Source: Maribellus luteus
GTDB lineage: Bacteria; Bacteroidota; Bacteroidia; Bacteroidales; Prolixibacteraceae
DNA: 64,000 nucleotides
NCBI RefSeq assembly: GCF_003576475.1
Contig: NZ_QWGR01000004.1
Location: 62,001 to 126,000 of the forward strand
Reading direction: 5' to 3'
The number at the start of each line of letters is the position of its first letter. The stretch's first letter is position 1. A program made the translations under genes and the position numbers. Positions 8,881 through 16,490 of the stretch are shown here, one piece after another. A model generated the notes under the pieces. The model ran no database searches. It saw only the letters and a program-made list of their open reading frames with translations, and had not been told where the DNA came from.

Positions 8881-10256
8881 TCGATTCTTTCAAGCTCCAC
8901 CGTAAAGTGCCGCATAATGGGCGCTTCTTTTTCAATTCGGAAGCCGTGAACGATCTTTTCCCGGCGGTCAAAGATATTTTTCAGCGCTACTGCCACCACA
9001 TCCATGTGGTTGTTGGTGTAGGTTCGGCGCGGAATTGCCAGGCGTAACATTTCAAGTTTCGGGAAACGGTTTTCCCCCGATTTCGGGTCGCGGTCAGCCA
9101 GCAAAGTACCTACCTCAACCCCGCGCACACCCGCTTCAAGATAAAGTTCAATCGCCAGGGTTTGCGCAATGTATTCTTCTTTCGGAACCTGTTTCAGAAA
9201 TTTCCGGGCATCCACAAAAACGGCATGTCCGCCAATTGGTTTCTGAACCGGAATCCCCCACTCCATCAACCTGTTTCCCAAATACTCCACCTGTTTAACA
9301 CGGTTTTCGAGGTAATGCTCGTCGGTTACTTCGTTCAAGCCAACAGAAAGCGCATTCATATCGCGTCCGGCCATTCCGCCGTAAGTATTAAAGCCTTCGT
9401 ACATAATGTTGAATACCGAAGCATTTTGAAATAGCTCCTCCTCTTTCATGGCAATAAAACCACCGATGTTTACAATGCCATCTTTTTTGCTGCTCATGGT
9501 CATTGCATCGGCATAGGAAAACATTTCAGCCACAATTTCACGAATGGATTTTTCTTTGTACCCTAGCTCCCGTTCCTTGATAAACCAGGCATTCTCTGCA
9601 AAACGGGCCGAGTCGAATACGACTTTAATCCCGTATTTTTTTGAAAGCCTGGAAACGTCTTTCAAGTTCTGCATCGACACCGGTTGCCCGCCCGAGGTAT
9701 TGCAGGTAAGCGTAACAATCACCATCGGAATTTCATCGTGCTGATAAGTGGAATAAACACTTTCCAGCTTTTCCAGGTCGATATTGCCCTTAAACGGATG
9801 CAGCGATTCGGTATCGAACGCCTCGTCGATTGTGCAATCAATTGCTGAAGCATTTCTGAACTCGATGTGCCCTTTGGTGGTATCAAAGTGACTGTTTCCG
9901 GGCACCACATTTCCGGGTTTCACCAAAACCGAAAACAAAACATTCTCGGCTGCCCTTCCCTGGTGTGTCGGAAGAAAATACTCAAAGCCCAAAATAGCAC
10001 GAATGGCATTTTTCAGGTTGTAATACGACGAAGATCCGGCGTAACTTTCATCTCCCGTCATCATAGCAGCCCACTGGTTGTGGCTCATGGCACCGGTTCC
10101 GCTGTCGGTAAGCAAATCGATGTAAACCTGTTCGCTTTTCAGGTTAAATAAATTGTAATGCGCTTCTTTGATCCACTGTTCTCGCTGCTCGCGGGTACTT
10201 CTGAAAATGGGTTCCACCATTTTTATTCTATATGATTCTGCAAAAGGTAATTCCAT
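8877..10256 (-). CDS. tnaA: Tryptophanase (tryptophan indole-lyase)
   Basis: 459 residues, full length for PLP-dependent beta-eliminating lyases. The Schiff-base lysine region reads MSSKKDG and the PLP aspartate region VVFDSARFAENA. Tryptophanase and tyrosine phenol-lyase are told apart by two sites. Here HFDTTKGH has Asp where the phenol-lyase has Thr, and GVEVG has Val where the phenol-lyase has Arg, so tryptophanase is favoured. The product would be indole, pyruvate and ammonia from tryptophan. The gene is alone, with no tnaB permease beside it and no Trp-containing tnaC-like leader in the 60 bp upstream. It converges on the LamG regulator with overlapping stops. Confidence 0.9.
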   Translation of the reverse strand: MELPFAESYRIKMVEPIFRSTREQREQWIKEAHYNLFNLKSEQVYIDLLTDSGTGAMSHNQWAAMMTGDESYAGSSSYYNLKNAIRAILGFEYFLPTHQGRAAENVLFSVLVKPGNVVPGNSHFDTTKGHIEFRNASAIDCTIDEAFDTESLHPFKGNIDLEKLESVYSTYQHDEIPMVIVTLTCNTSGGQPVSMQNLKDVSRLSKKYGIKVVFDSARFAENAWFIKERELGYKEKSIREIVAEMFSYADAMTMSSKKDGIVNIGGFIAMKEEELFQNASVFNIMYEGFNTYGGMAGRDMNALSVGLNEVTDEHYLENRVKQVEYLGNRLMEWGIPVQKPIGGHAVFVDARKFLKQVPKEEYIAQTLAIELYLEAGVRGVEVGTLLADRDPKSGENRFPKLEMLRLAIPRRTYTNNHMDVVAVALKNIFDRREKIVHGFRIEKEAPIMRHFTVELERID

Positions 10257-10645
10257 TAAAATCTGATTTATGAATGATGATCAACGATTGAAGAACTATG
10301 ATGGTTCCATATAAAACCAAACATGCAATTCGAAATCGATGTTCTTTTGTAAGAAAATTAAATAATGATTTACGAAATAAAATTACGATGGTTAACTGCA
10401 TACGAAATCTGAAATCCTAAATCACGAATCTGAAATCTACAATCTAAAGGAATCCCTGTTTTTGATATTCAGGTAGCGGCGGTTGTGAAGAAATATGGCC
10501 AGTAAAAAGTTAAACATGTCCAGTATTTCGAACAAAGGTAAGAAGCTTTCCGGCAATTTCCACAGGACAAATATCAGTTTTGCAGTCATTTCATTATCAT
10601 CTAAAAAAACCACTAATTTTGCACAGGAAATAAAAACAACAGAAA
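10257..10645. other. 389-bp divergent intergenic region tnaA / HAD gene
   Basis: No convincing gene. It is AT-rich and holds an imperfect 22-bp-period direct repeat around 10402-10437 (ACGAAATCTGAAATC, then ACGAATCTGAAATC). The right end carries a possible -7 element for the HAD gene. Short open frames here overlap the HAD start and lack any recognisable family or signal. Confidence 0.6.
10614..10621 (+). promoter_or_regulatory. Possible -7 promoter element (TAATTTTG)
   Basis: TAATTTTG matches TAnnTTTG, 24 bp before the ATG of the HAD hydrolase gene. No TTTG lies at the preferred 19-21 nt spacing upstream, so support is partial. Confidence 0.4.
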
Positions 10646-11413
10646 ATGGGAAAACTGGCATTCGAAACGGTAATTTTTGACATGGACGGGGTAATCACCA
10701 AAACAGCCATTACACATGCGGCTGCCTGGAAAAAAATGTTTGATGAATTTCTTCAGGCCCGGGCAAACAGGAACAACGAAAAGTTTAATGAATTTACCCA
10801 AAGCGATTACCTCGCTTATGTCGACGGCAAACCGCGCTACAAAGGTGTTGCCTCATTTCTAGAATCCAGGAAAATTTCCATTCCTTTTGGCGATCCTTCG
10901 GATGAAGCGGGAAAAGAAACCATTTGCGGTCTCGGAAACCGCAAAAACGATGCTTTTAACGAAGTAATTGCACGCGACGGAGTGGAGGTTTACGAATCCA
11001 CCGCAAAGTTGCTGAAGGACCTTACAGCTGCGGGAATTAAACTCGGAGTAGCTTCGTCAAGTAAAAACTGCGCGCCCGTTCTGGAGGCTGTCGATCTGTT
11101 GTCGGCATTTGGTGCCCGTGTTGACGGCGTGGTTTCTGCAGAGCTCGGATTACATGGAAAACCAGAGCCTGATATTTTTACCACAGCCTGCGAAATGCTG
11201 GGATCAACACCTGCGAAATCAATTGTGGTGGAAGACGCTGTTTCGGGTGTTCAAGCCGGTGCAAAAGGCAAATTTGGATTGACGCTCGGTATTGCACGCG
11301 AGAACAATGAAAAGGAACTCGCCGAAAACGGGGCCGATTTCGTAGTAAGCGATCTGGAGGAAATAAACGGAATAAACGGTCTGAACGAACTGTTCCTAAA
11401 AAACCAGGCGTAG
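10646..11413 (+). CDS. HAD-IA hydrolase, beta-phosphoglucomutase-like (GH65-associated type)
   Basis: 255 residues. HAD motif I is FDMDGVIT (about 11-18; catalytic Asp pair as in phosphomutases), motif II VASSSK (about 135-140), motif III KPEPD and motif IV VVEDAVSGVQAG. The cap region carries the DGKPRYKGV...CGLGNRKN signature. From memory of the family this resembles the HAD domain fused in front of GH65-like phosphorylases in actinobacteria (OtsB1-type) and stand-alone beta-phosphoglucomutases. It may convert the beta-glucose 1-phosphate released by the GH65 phosphorylase at 48566-50875 into glucose 6-phosphate. It is monocistronic here, far from that locus, so the link is inference. Confidence 0.85.
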   Translation: MGKLAFETVIFDMDGVITKTAITHAAAWKKMFDEFLQARANRNNEKFNEFTQSDYLAYVDGKPRYKGVASFLESRKISIPFGDPSDEAGKETICGLGNRKNDAFNEVIARDGVEVYESTAKLLKDLTAAGIKLGVASSSKNCAPVLEAVDLLSAFGARVDGVVSAELGLHGKPEPDIFTTACEMLGSTPAKSIVVEDAVSGVQAGAKGKFGLTLGIARENNEKELAENGADFVVSDLEEINGINGLNELFLKNQA

Positions 11414-11430
11414 CAGGAGGCTCGCAAGCT

Positions 11431-11799
11431 TCACTGAACTTCTTCTACACTTTTCTGTAAAAAATCGCGTGTGTAGTAGTCCTTATCTACTATTTCACCG
11501 TTCCAAACCACAATGTCGAGATCCATGGTCCGGGGCCCGAATTTAGGCCCGGTCCGGTCGCGTCCCAGTTGGTCTTCAATCGATTTTAACAACTTCGTCA
11601 GGTCCTTCCGGTCTCGCTCCGTATTTATTTTTACCGCACCATTGGTGTAGTCCGGCTGATCGGTAATCCCCACCGCTTTGGTTCGGATCATATGTGAAAC
11701 TTTTACTACTTCCACTTTCGTACGAAGTATTTCCATCATTTGGGGAATGTTTTTCTCAGCATTGATGTTCGATCCAATGCCGACAATCACCGTATTCAT
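11431..11799 (-). CDS. folK: 2-amino-4-hydroxy-6-hydroxymethyldihydropteridine pyrophosphokinase
   Basis: 122 residues, shorter than E. coli FolK (about 160). GIGSN (7-11) begins the pterin-binding strand, and the signature DRTGPKFGPRTMDLDIV (about 81-97) has the R-x-x-D-L-D-I metal and ATP-binding residues. It transfers pyrophosphate from ATP to 6-hydroxymethyl-dihydropterin, the step before dihydropteroate synthesis. Its start overlaps the end of the folB-like gene by 4 bp. The C-terminus after DLDI is short, which may reflect a compact variant. No terminator is evident in the 17 bp before the convergent HAD stop. Confidence 0.88.
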   Translation of the reverse strand: MNTVIVGIGSNINAEKNIPQMMEILRTKVEVVKVSHMIRTKAVGITDQPDYTNGAVKINTERDRKDLTKLLKSIEDQLGRDRTGPKFGPRTMDLDIVVWNGEIVDKDYYTRDFLQKSVEEVQ

Positions 11800-12149
11800 C
11801 TTTTAGCCTCCATTTCCAATGAAACCGATTCGGCAAAACGCAAGGCATGTGGCTTGTCTACTTCCACTTTTGCCCGAATGACACGCTCATCCTCCATCAC
11901 CAGATCAAGAATATTCCGCGTCAATACTTCCAGCAACTTAAACCGCCCTTCCTGAACAAAAACAATTACTTTTTTGGTGATGGTCTTGTAATCAAAAATA
12001 CCATCCGGTTCATCCGACTCCAGCGCCGAAGCCGGAATATCTGTTTCAATTTCAATATTGATCACCACATCCTGCTTGTTTACCAACTCTTCAGGATTGA
12101 ACCCGATGTAGGTTCTGATCAACAGCTTTTTTACACGTATTATCGCCAT
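11796..12149 (-). CDS. Dihydroneopterin aldolase / epimerase family protein (FolB/FolX)
   Basis: 117 residues, the usual length of the T-fold dihydroneopterin aldolase family. It shows IRVKKLLIRTYIGFNPEE at the start (the conserved family opening), DYKTITKKV in the middle and VEVDKPHALRFAESV near the end. FolB splits dihydroneopterin to hydroxymethyl-dihydropterin; the related FolX epimerises dihydroneopterin triphosphate. Sequence alone does not separate them. The neighbouring PTR1/FolM-like reductase makes a FolX-type tetrahydromonapterin role possible, whereas the coupled folK points to aldolase. It abuts the upstream reductase with no gap and overlaps folK by 4 bp. Confidence 0.85.
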   Translation of the reverse strand: MAIIRVKKLLIRTYIGFNPEELVNKQDVVINIEIETDIPASALESDEPDGIFDYKTITKKVIVFVQEGRFKLLEVLTRNILDLVMEDERVIRAKVEVDKPHALRFAESVSLEMEAKR

Positions 12150-12881
12150 CTATTCAATGTTTTTTCCAAGGTTTTCACCCCCGTCTGCAAACAAAAGCTG
12201 CCCGGTCAGGTGCGTATTTTTCAGAATAAAATCAATACTGTCCAGAATCGGTTCCACACCACCCGGCTTTTTCATCGGGATATTTTGTGCAAGATTTTGA
12301 AGGTAGTTTTCATCCTCGTCAACCGGAGCCAGTGTAACCCCTGGGGCTATGGCATTCACCCGAATTGCAGGCGCAAACTCCAAAGCTGCCATTTTTGTCA
12401 GCTCCCACAAAGCCTTTTTCGACAGGGTGTAAGCTGCAAAATTGGACGTGTTTCCGGTAATTCGGGTATCCACAAAATTGATGATGTTTCCTTTTTTACA
12501 ATACACTGCAAAGTCGCGAATCAGCAAAAACGGAGCCTTTAGATTGACATCCAGCTGGCTGTCGAACAGCTTTTCCGATGTTTCGCGCAGGTAAGCTTTG
12601 TCAAAAACCGAAGCATTGTTGACCAGCAAATCAAAAGGACCTGATTTTGAAACAATACTCGGAATCAGGCCTTCCACTTCATGCCCTTCGCTCAAATTGG
12701 CTGTAACCGATGAAAACAGTTGTTTCGGGTACTTTTCGCCCAACTCCCGGACAAGGGTGATCGCATCTTCTGCCGAACGGTTAAAATGAATGATTACGTT
12801 CCATCCGTTTACTGCCAGATGTTGCGAAATAGCCTTGCCTATTCGTTTAGATGCGCCTGTTATGAGTGCTGTCGGATTCAT
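12150..12881 (-). CDS. SDR-family pteridine reductase (PTR1/FolM-like)
   Basis: 243 residues. The N-terminal NAD(P)H motif is TGASKRIGKA (8-17), with NNAS at 88-91. The catalytic residues are Asp138, Tyr151 and Lys155. An Asp instead of the usual SDR Ser, with the 13- and 4-residue spacing, is the pattern of PTR1 (Asp181/Tyr194/Lys198) and FolM, which reduce dihydropterins such as dihydromonapterin or dihydrofolate. It is first in a three-gene unit with a folB/folX-like gene and folK, supporting a pterin substrate. A ribE terminator separates it from the gene upstream, so the unit should have its own promoter, though I see no consensus -7. Confidence 0.82.
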   Translation of the reverse strand: MNPTALITGASKRIGKAISQHLAVNGWNVIIHFNRSAEDAITLVRELGEKYPKQLFSSVTANLSEGHEVEGLIPSIVSKSGPFDLLVNNASVFDKAYLRETSEKLFDSQLDVNLKAPFLLIRDFAVYCKKGNIINFVDTRITGNTSNFAAYTLSKKALWELTKMAALEFAPAIRVNAIAPGVTLAPVDEDENYLQNLAQNIPMKKPGGVEPILDSIDFILKNTHLTGQLLFADGGENLGKNIE

Positions 12882-12940
12882 GTCTCTAAGTTACCCAATC
12901 TTCCGCAAATAACAGATACTTGTGCGCTTGGTTCAAAAAA

Positions 12941-12961
12941 AAGGCCCGAAAAACGGGCCTT
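12941..12961 (-). terminator. Rho-independent terminator after ribE
   Basis: A perfect AAGGCCCG/CGGGCCTT stem with a 5-nt loop is followed on the minus strand by a run of eight T. It lies 24 bp past the riboflavin synthase stop and isolates ribE from the pterin genes. Confidence 0.9.
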
Positions 12962-12984
12962 CTGCTATTTCTTTTTGAAATTAC

Positions 12985-13596
12985 TTAGCTACTGTAAGAA
13001 TTCAACTTGCTCAGGTATTTTCCGATGATGTCGAATTCGAGATTGATCACCGACCCTTCTTTAAACGTATGAAAGTTGGTTACTTCATGCGTAAACGGAA
13101 TAATCGCCACCTGGAACGAATTGTCCTTTGAATTCACCACGGTAAGGCTGACACCATTAACAGTTACCGAACCCTTTTCTACGGTCATATAACCTTGCCT
13201 TGCCTTTTCGATATCGAAATCGTATTCAAAAGTGTAGTACCAGCTGCCATCAGCTTCTTCCACTTTTCTACACACAGCAGTCTGATCCACATGTCCCTGA
13301 ACGATATGGCCATCCAGACGGCCATTCATCATCATGCTGCGCTCGAGGTTTACTTTTGAACCCACTTCCAGTAAGCCCAGGTTCGACTTCAAAAGCGTTT
13401 CCTTAATCGCTGTTACTTTGTATTTTTTCTCTGCCTTATCCACCCAAACCACGGTTAAACAAACGCCGTTGTGCGATAAGCTCTGGTCAACTTTCAATTC
13501 ATCGGCAAACGAACAGGTAAGTGTAAAATGAACGTTCTCCTGATCCTTTTCGATGGCAACCACTGTTCCGTATTCTTCTACTATTCCTGAAAACAT
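12985..13596 (-). CDS. ribE: Riboflavin synthase alpha subunit
   Basis: 203 residues, full length. MFSGIVEE is the classic start. Two homologous lumazine-binding barrels follow (about 1-95 and 96-200), each with its conserved features: SHNGVCLTV (about 42-50) and VNGVSLTVV (about 147-155), plus GHIVQGHVD (about 95-103). It dismutates two 6,7-dimethyl-8-ribityllumazine molecules to riboflavin and a pyrimidine. It stands alone between cysS and the pterin cluster. Upstream is a 14-bp tandem repeat rather than an FMN riboswitch. Confidence 0.95.
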   Translation of the reverse strand: MFSGIVEEYGTVVAIEKDQENVHFTLTCSFADELKVDQSLSHNGVCLTVVWVDKAEKKYKVTAIKETLLKSNLGLLEVGSKVNLERSMMMNGRLDGHIVQGHVDQTAVCRKVEEADGSWYYTFEYDFDIEKARQGYMTVEKGSVTVNGVSLTVVNSKDNSFQVAIIPFTHEVTNFHTFKEGSVINLEFDIIGKYLSKLNSYSS

Positions 13597-13600
13597 AACT

Positions 13601-13628
13601 AGTTTAAAGTTTAGAGTTTAAAGTTCAG
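13601..13628. repeat. 14-bp tandem repeat upstream of ribE
   Basis: Two copies of AGTTTAAAGTTTAG (second copy with one T to C change) sit directly upstream of the ribE start. Such AT-rich repeats are common between Bacteroidota genes. No function is evident. Confidence 0.6.
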
Positions 13629-13721
13629 AGACTCTCTTACTCAGTTTATTTTTTCAATGTTACAACGAATAAAATACCTTCGTCAATCATCAATCGTTAA
13701 TCATCATTCTAAAATCTGCCT

Positions 13722-15200
13722 TTATTTAAGGCTCCATTCCACCCCGTCCTTGGTGTCTTTCAGCTCAATACCAATGGCACTCAAATCGTCACGGATTTTA
13801 TCGGCAGTAGCCCAGTCTTTATTGGCTTTTGCGTCCCTGCGAAGATTAATCAGCAATTCCATCGCTCCTGCCAAAGCCTGGTTATCCCCCGCATCGGCAG
13901 CTTCCTCTTCTTTCAGACCAAGCACATCAAAAACAATGTTTTGATAGAAAGTCTTGAGCTCTTCCAAATCACTCGCCGAGATCTTCTCGTTTCCGGCCTT
14001 TATTGAGTTGATCATTTTCACTCCGTCGAAGAGATGAGCAATCGCAATCGGACTGTTCAAATCGTCGCTTAAGGCAGCAAAACACTTGTCTTTCAGCGAA
14101 GCCACATCCACGGTCGACTGATCAGATGCACTTAGCTCACCCAGCGTTTTTACCGACGCCATCAGTCGTTCCAAACCTTTCTCTGACGCCTGTAACGCTT
14201 CGTTGGAAAAATCGATGGTACTGCGGTAATGCGCCTGCAAAATAAAGAAGCGAATCGTCATGGGTGAATACGCTTGCTGCAACATGGCGTGCTTGCCCGA
14301 AAACAGCTCTTTTAACGTAATAAAATTACCCAGCGAACGCGCCATCTTTTGTCCGTTGATGGTGATCATGTTGTTGTGCATCCAGTACCTTACCGCTTCC
14401 CGGCCGTTACTGGCTACGTTTTGTGCAATCTCACATTCATGGTGCGGAAACGTTAAGTCCATTCCTCCCCCGTGAATATCAAATTGTTCGCCGAGGTATT
14501 TGGTACTCATCACCGAACATTCGAGGTGCCAGCCCGGAAATCCTTCGCTCCATTTCGACGGCCAGCGCATAATGTGCTCAGGCGAAGCTTTTTTCCACAA
14601 AGCAAAGTCGAAAGAGTTTTTCTTTTCGCTTTGCCCGTCCAGTTCGCGGGTATTGGTTTTTATATCGTCCAGGTTACGGCCCGACAAAATCCCGTATTTG
14701 TACTTCTGGTTGTATTTTTCCACGTCGAAATACACCGACCCTTTGGATTCGTAAGCAAAACCATTGTCGAGTATTTCCTGAACCATTTGCTGCTGCTCAA
14801 TAATGTGGCCGCTGGCACGCGGTTCGATGCTCGGAGGTAACACGTTCAGGTTCTCCATATTGTGAACAAAGGAGTTCAGGTACTTCTGAACCACTTCCAT
14901 TGGCTCCAGTTGTTCGAGCCTTGCTTTTTTGCCGATTTTATCTTCGCCGCTTTCTTCCGCTTCGTTTTCCAGGTGACCAACATCTGTAATGTTACGGACA
15001 TAGCGTACTTTGTAACCTAAAAACGTTAGGTAGCGAAACAAAAGGTCGAAAGTGATGTTCGGACGGGCATGTCCGAGGTGCGAATCGCTGTAAACCGTAG
15101 GACCGCATACATAAAGCCCCACTTTTCCTTCCACCAGCGGTTTAAATTCTTCCTTCTTCCGGCTTAAGGTATTGTAAATAAATAGTTGATTTTCCATCAT
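13722..15200 (-). CDS. cysS: Cysteinyl-tRNA synthetase
   Basis: 492 residues, class I synthetase. The zinc/cysteine-binding [16 protein letters not shown] (about 32-47) contains the HIGH-type sequence HLGH, and the KMSKS equivalent reads KMARSLGNF (about 270). WHLECSVMS with the later HHECEIAQ supplies the zinc ligands. It charges tRNA-Cys with cysteine. The start is preceded by a second Met codon choice (MMEN); either could be used. A -7 element lies about 25-32 bp upstream. The gap to lspA is about 78 bp, so it probably has its own promoter rather than being part of ileS-dksA-lspA. Confidence 0.95.
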   Translation of the reverse strand: MMENQLFIYNTLSRKKEEFKPLVEGKVGLYVCGPTVYSDSHLGHARPNITFDLLFRYLTFLGYKVRYVRNITDVGHLENEAEESGEDKIGKKARLEQLEPMEVVQKYLNSFVHNMENLNVLPPSIEPRASGHIIEQQQMVQEILDNGFAYESKGSVYFDVEKYNQKYKYGILSGRNLDDIKTNTRELDGQSEKKNSFDFALWKKASPEHIMRWPSKWSEGFPGWHLECSVMSTKYLGEQFDIHGGGMDLTFPHHECEIAQNVASNGREAVRYWMHNNMITINGQKMARSLGNFITLKELFSGKHAMLQQAYSPMTIRFFILQAHYRSTIDFSNEALQASEKGLERLMASVKTLGELSASDQSTVDVASLKDKCFAALSDDLNSPIAIAHLFDGVKMINSIKAGNEKISASDLEELKTFYQNIVFDVLGLKEEEAADAGDNQALAGAMELLINLRRDAKANKDWATADKIRDDLSAIGIELKDTKDGVEWSLK

Positions 15201-15224
15201 ATCTTATGATTCCCAATAATGGTG

Positions 15225-15232
15225 CAAAGGTA
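15225..15232 (-). promoter_or_regulatory. -7 promoter element for cysS (TACCTTTG)
   Basis: On the minus strand the sequence reads TACCTTTG, matching TAnnTTTG, about 25 bp upstream of the cysS ATG. The expected TTTG -33 element is not obvious. Confidence 0.45.
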
Positions 15233-15278
15233 AGATAAATAAGGGATTTCCGGCCCAAGAAAACAATCCGGGGCGCTC

Positions 15279-15935
15279 CTATTCCTGTGTTGCCGGATCA
15301 ACGGCTTTGCTTTCTTCTTCGTGCATTTCAGCCTTGTTGAAATACCTGCGGTAAAACAACAAAATGGAAAAAATCCCTACCGTAATCGAAGAATCGGCAA
15401 TGTTAAACACCGGGCGGAAAAAGATAAAGGGATTACCTCCCACACTTGGCACCCACTCCGGATAACGGCCTTCAATCAGTGGAAAGTAAAACATATCTAC
15501 CACCTTGCCGTGCAAAAAGCTGGAATAGCCACCTTCGGCCGGGAAAAGCGTTGCCACCTGCCCCCAGCTGTGATTGAAAATGATTCCATAAAACAAGCTG
15601 TCGATGATATTACCTATGGCACCGGCAAAAATCAATGAAATACATGCAATGAATCCGAACGGAATTTCCTTGTTTTTGGCAAGTTTGAACAGATACCAGC
15701 CAATGGCGACAACCGCCAGTATACGAAAAATACTCAAAGCCATTTTACCGTATTCTCCGGCAAACTCGAATCCAAAAGCCATTCCGTTGTTCTCTACAAA
15801 ATGGAGGATAAACCAGTCTTTAAAAACGACGATTTCATCACCTATTGCCAGGTGTGTTTTGATCCAGATCTTTAGGACCTGATCTACTATCAAAATCAGA
15901 AAAATTATAAGCAGCGCTTTTTTGGTCCGCGACAT
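15279..15935 (-). CDS. lspA: Lipoprotein signal peptidase II
   Basis: 218 residues, longer than E. coli LspA (164) because of an extra loop (about 130-175) that is typical in Bacteroidota. Four transmembrane helices are visible. The catalytic aspartates are in GNIIDS (about 112) and FNIADSS (about 182). It removes signal peptides from prolipoproteins after lipidation; this window alone encodes many such lipoproteins. It is the last gene of ileS-dksA-lspA, a gene order common in the phylum. The C-terminal ~20 residues are charged and cytoplasmic. Confidence 0.93.
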   Translation of the reverse strand: MSRTKKALLIIFLILIVDQVLKIWIKTHLAIGDEIVVFKDWFILHFVENNGMAFGFEFAGEYGKMALSIFRILAVVAIGWYLFKLAKNKEIPFGFIACISLIFAGAIGNIIDSLFYGIIFNHSWGQVATLFPAEGGYSSFLHGKVVDMFYFPLIEGRYPEWVPSVGGNPFIFFRPVFNIADSSITVGIFSILLFYRRYFNKAEMHEEESKAVDPATQE

Positions 15936-16020
15936 ATTCTGTTACATTAAAATAAAATGCTCTCCGAATGTCAGTTCATGCTGGTTTCGAAGAGCAAATT
16001 AAAATCTTTGTTTCATTTAC

Positions 16021-16398
16021 TCAGGCCTGTCCTTTTTTCGCGTCAATACTGAGCGTTGCATGGGGGACAGCCCGCAATCTTTCTTTTGATATCAATTTGC
16101 CCGTTTCGCGACAAATACCATATGTTTTGTTTTCGATACGAACCAAGGCAGCCTGCAAGTGTTGAATGAACTTTTGCTGACGTTGAGCCAGCTTTCCTGC
16201 TTCTTCTTTCGAAAGGGTGGCTGCTCCTTCTTCCAATACCTTAAACGTTGGCGAAGTGTCCGAAATATCGTTCCCATCGCCCTGAGTGATCGAATTCTTG
16301 TACATCTCGTAATCGGCCTGTGCTTTTTCAAGCTTCCTCAGGATAAGATCTTTGAATTCAACCAACTCGTCATCCGAATATCTGTTTTTAACTCCCAT
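16021..16398 (-). CDS. DksA/TraR family protein with degenerate zinc finger
   Basis: 125 residues. The N-terminal half is a coiled-coil (about 15-75) and the C-terminus is the DksA/TraR zinc-finger fold: YGICRETGKLISKERL, then VPHATLSID. Only one of the four zinc-binding cysteines remains (GIC), so zinc is probably not bound. This pattern is widespread in Bacteroidota homologues between ileS and lspA. A role on RNA polymerase like DksA/TraR is expected from family but not proven for this variant. It sits about 92 bp after ileS and 85 bp before lspA. Confidence 0.85.
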   Translation of the reverse strand: MGVKNRYSDDELVEFKDLILRKLEKAQADYEMYKNSITQGDGNDISDTSPTFKVLEEGAATLSKEEAGKLAQRQQKFIQHLQAALVRIENKTYGICRETGKLISKERLRAVPHATLSIDAKKGQA

Positions 16399-16490
16399 AG
16401 CTCTTGGGTTTTAGTTCATTTCTGTTTTTCAAGAAGCTCCTAAAGTAATAAAAAAAACCTATCAAATCCGGCGCTTCTGTGCAATTATTT

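Noticed and set aside
10257-10440. tnaC-like leader peptide upstream of tryptophanase
   Set aside because: The only nearby minus-strand ATG gives MEPS then stop, with no Trp codon.
10437-10661. Minus-strand hydrophobic frame of 74 codons overlapping the HAD start
   Set aside because: It is antisense to the HAD start and promoter region, AT-rich and without a family or coupling.
13597-13721. FMN riboswitch before ribE
   Set aside because: The short region holds AT-rich tandem repeats and none of the conserved RFN helices or loops.
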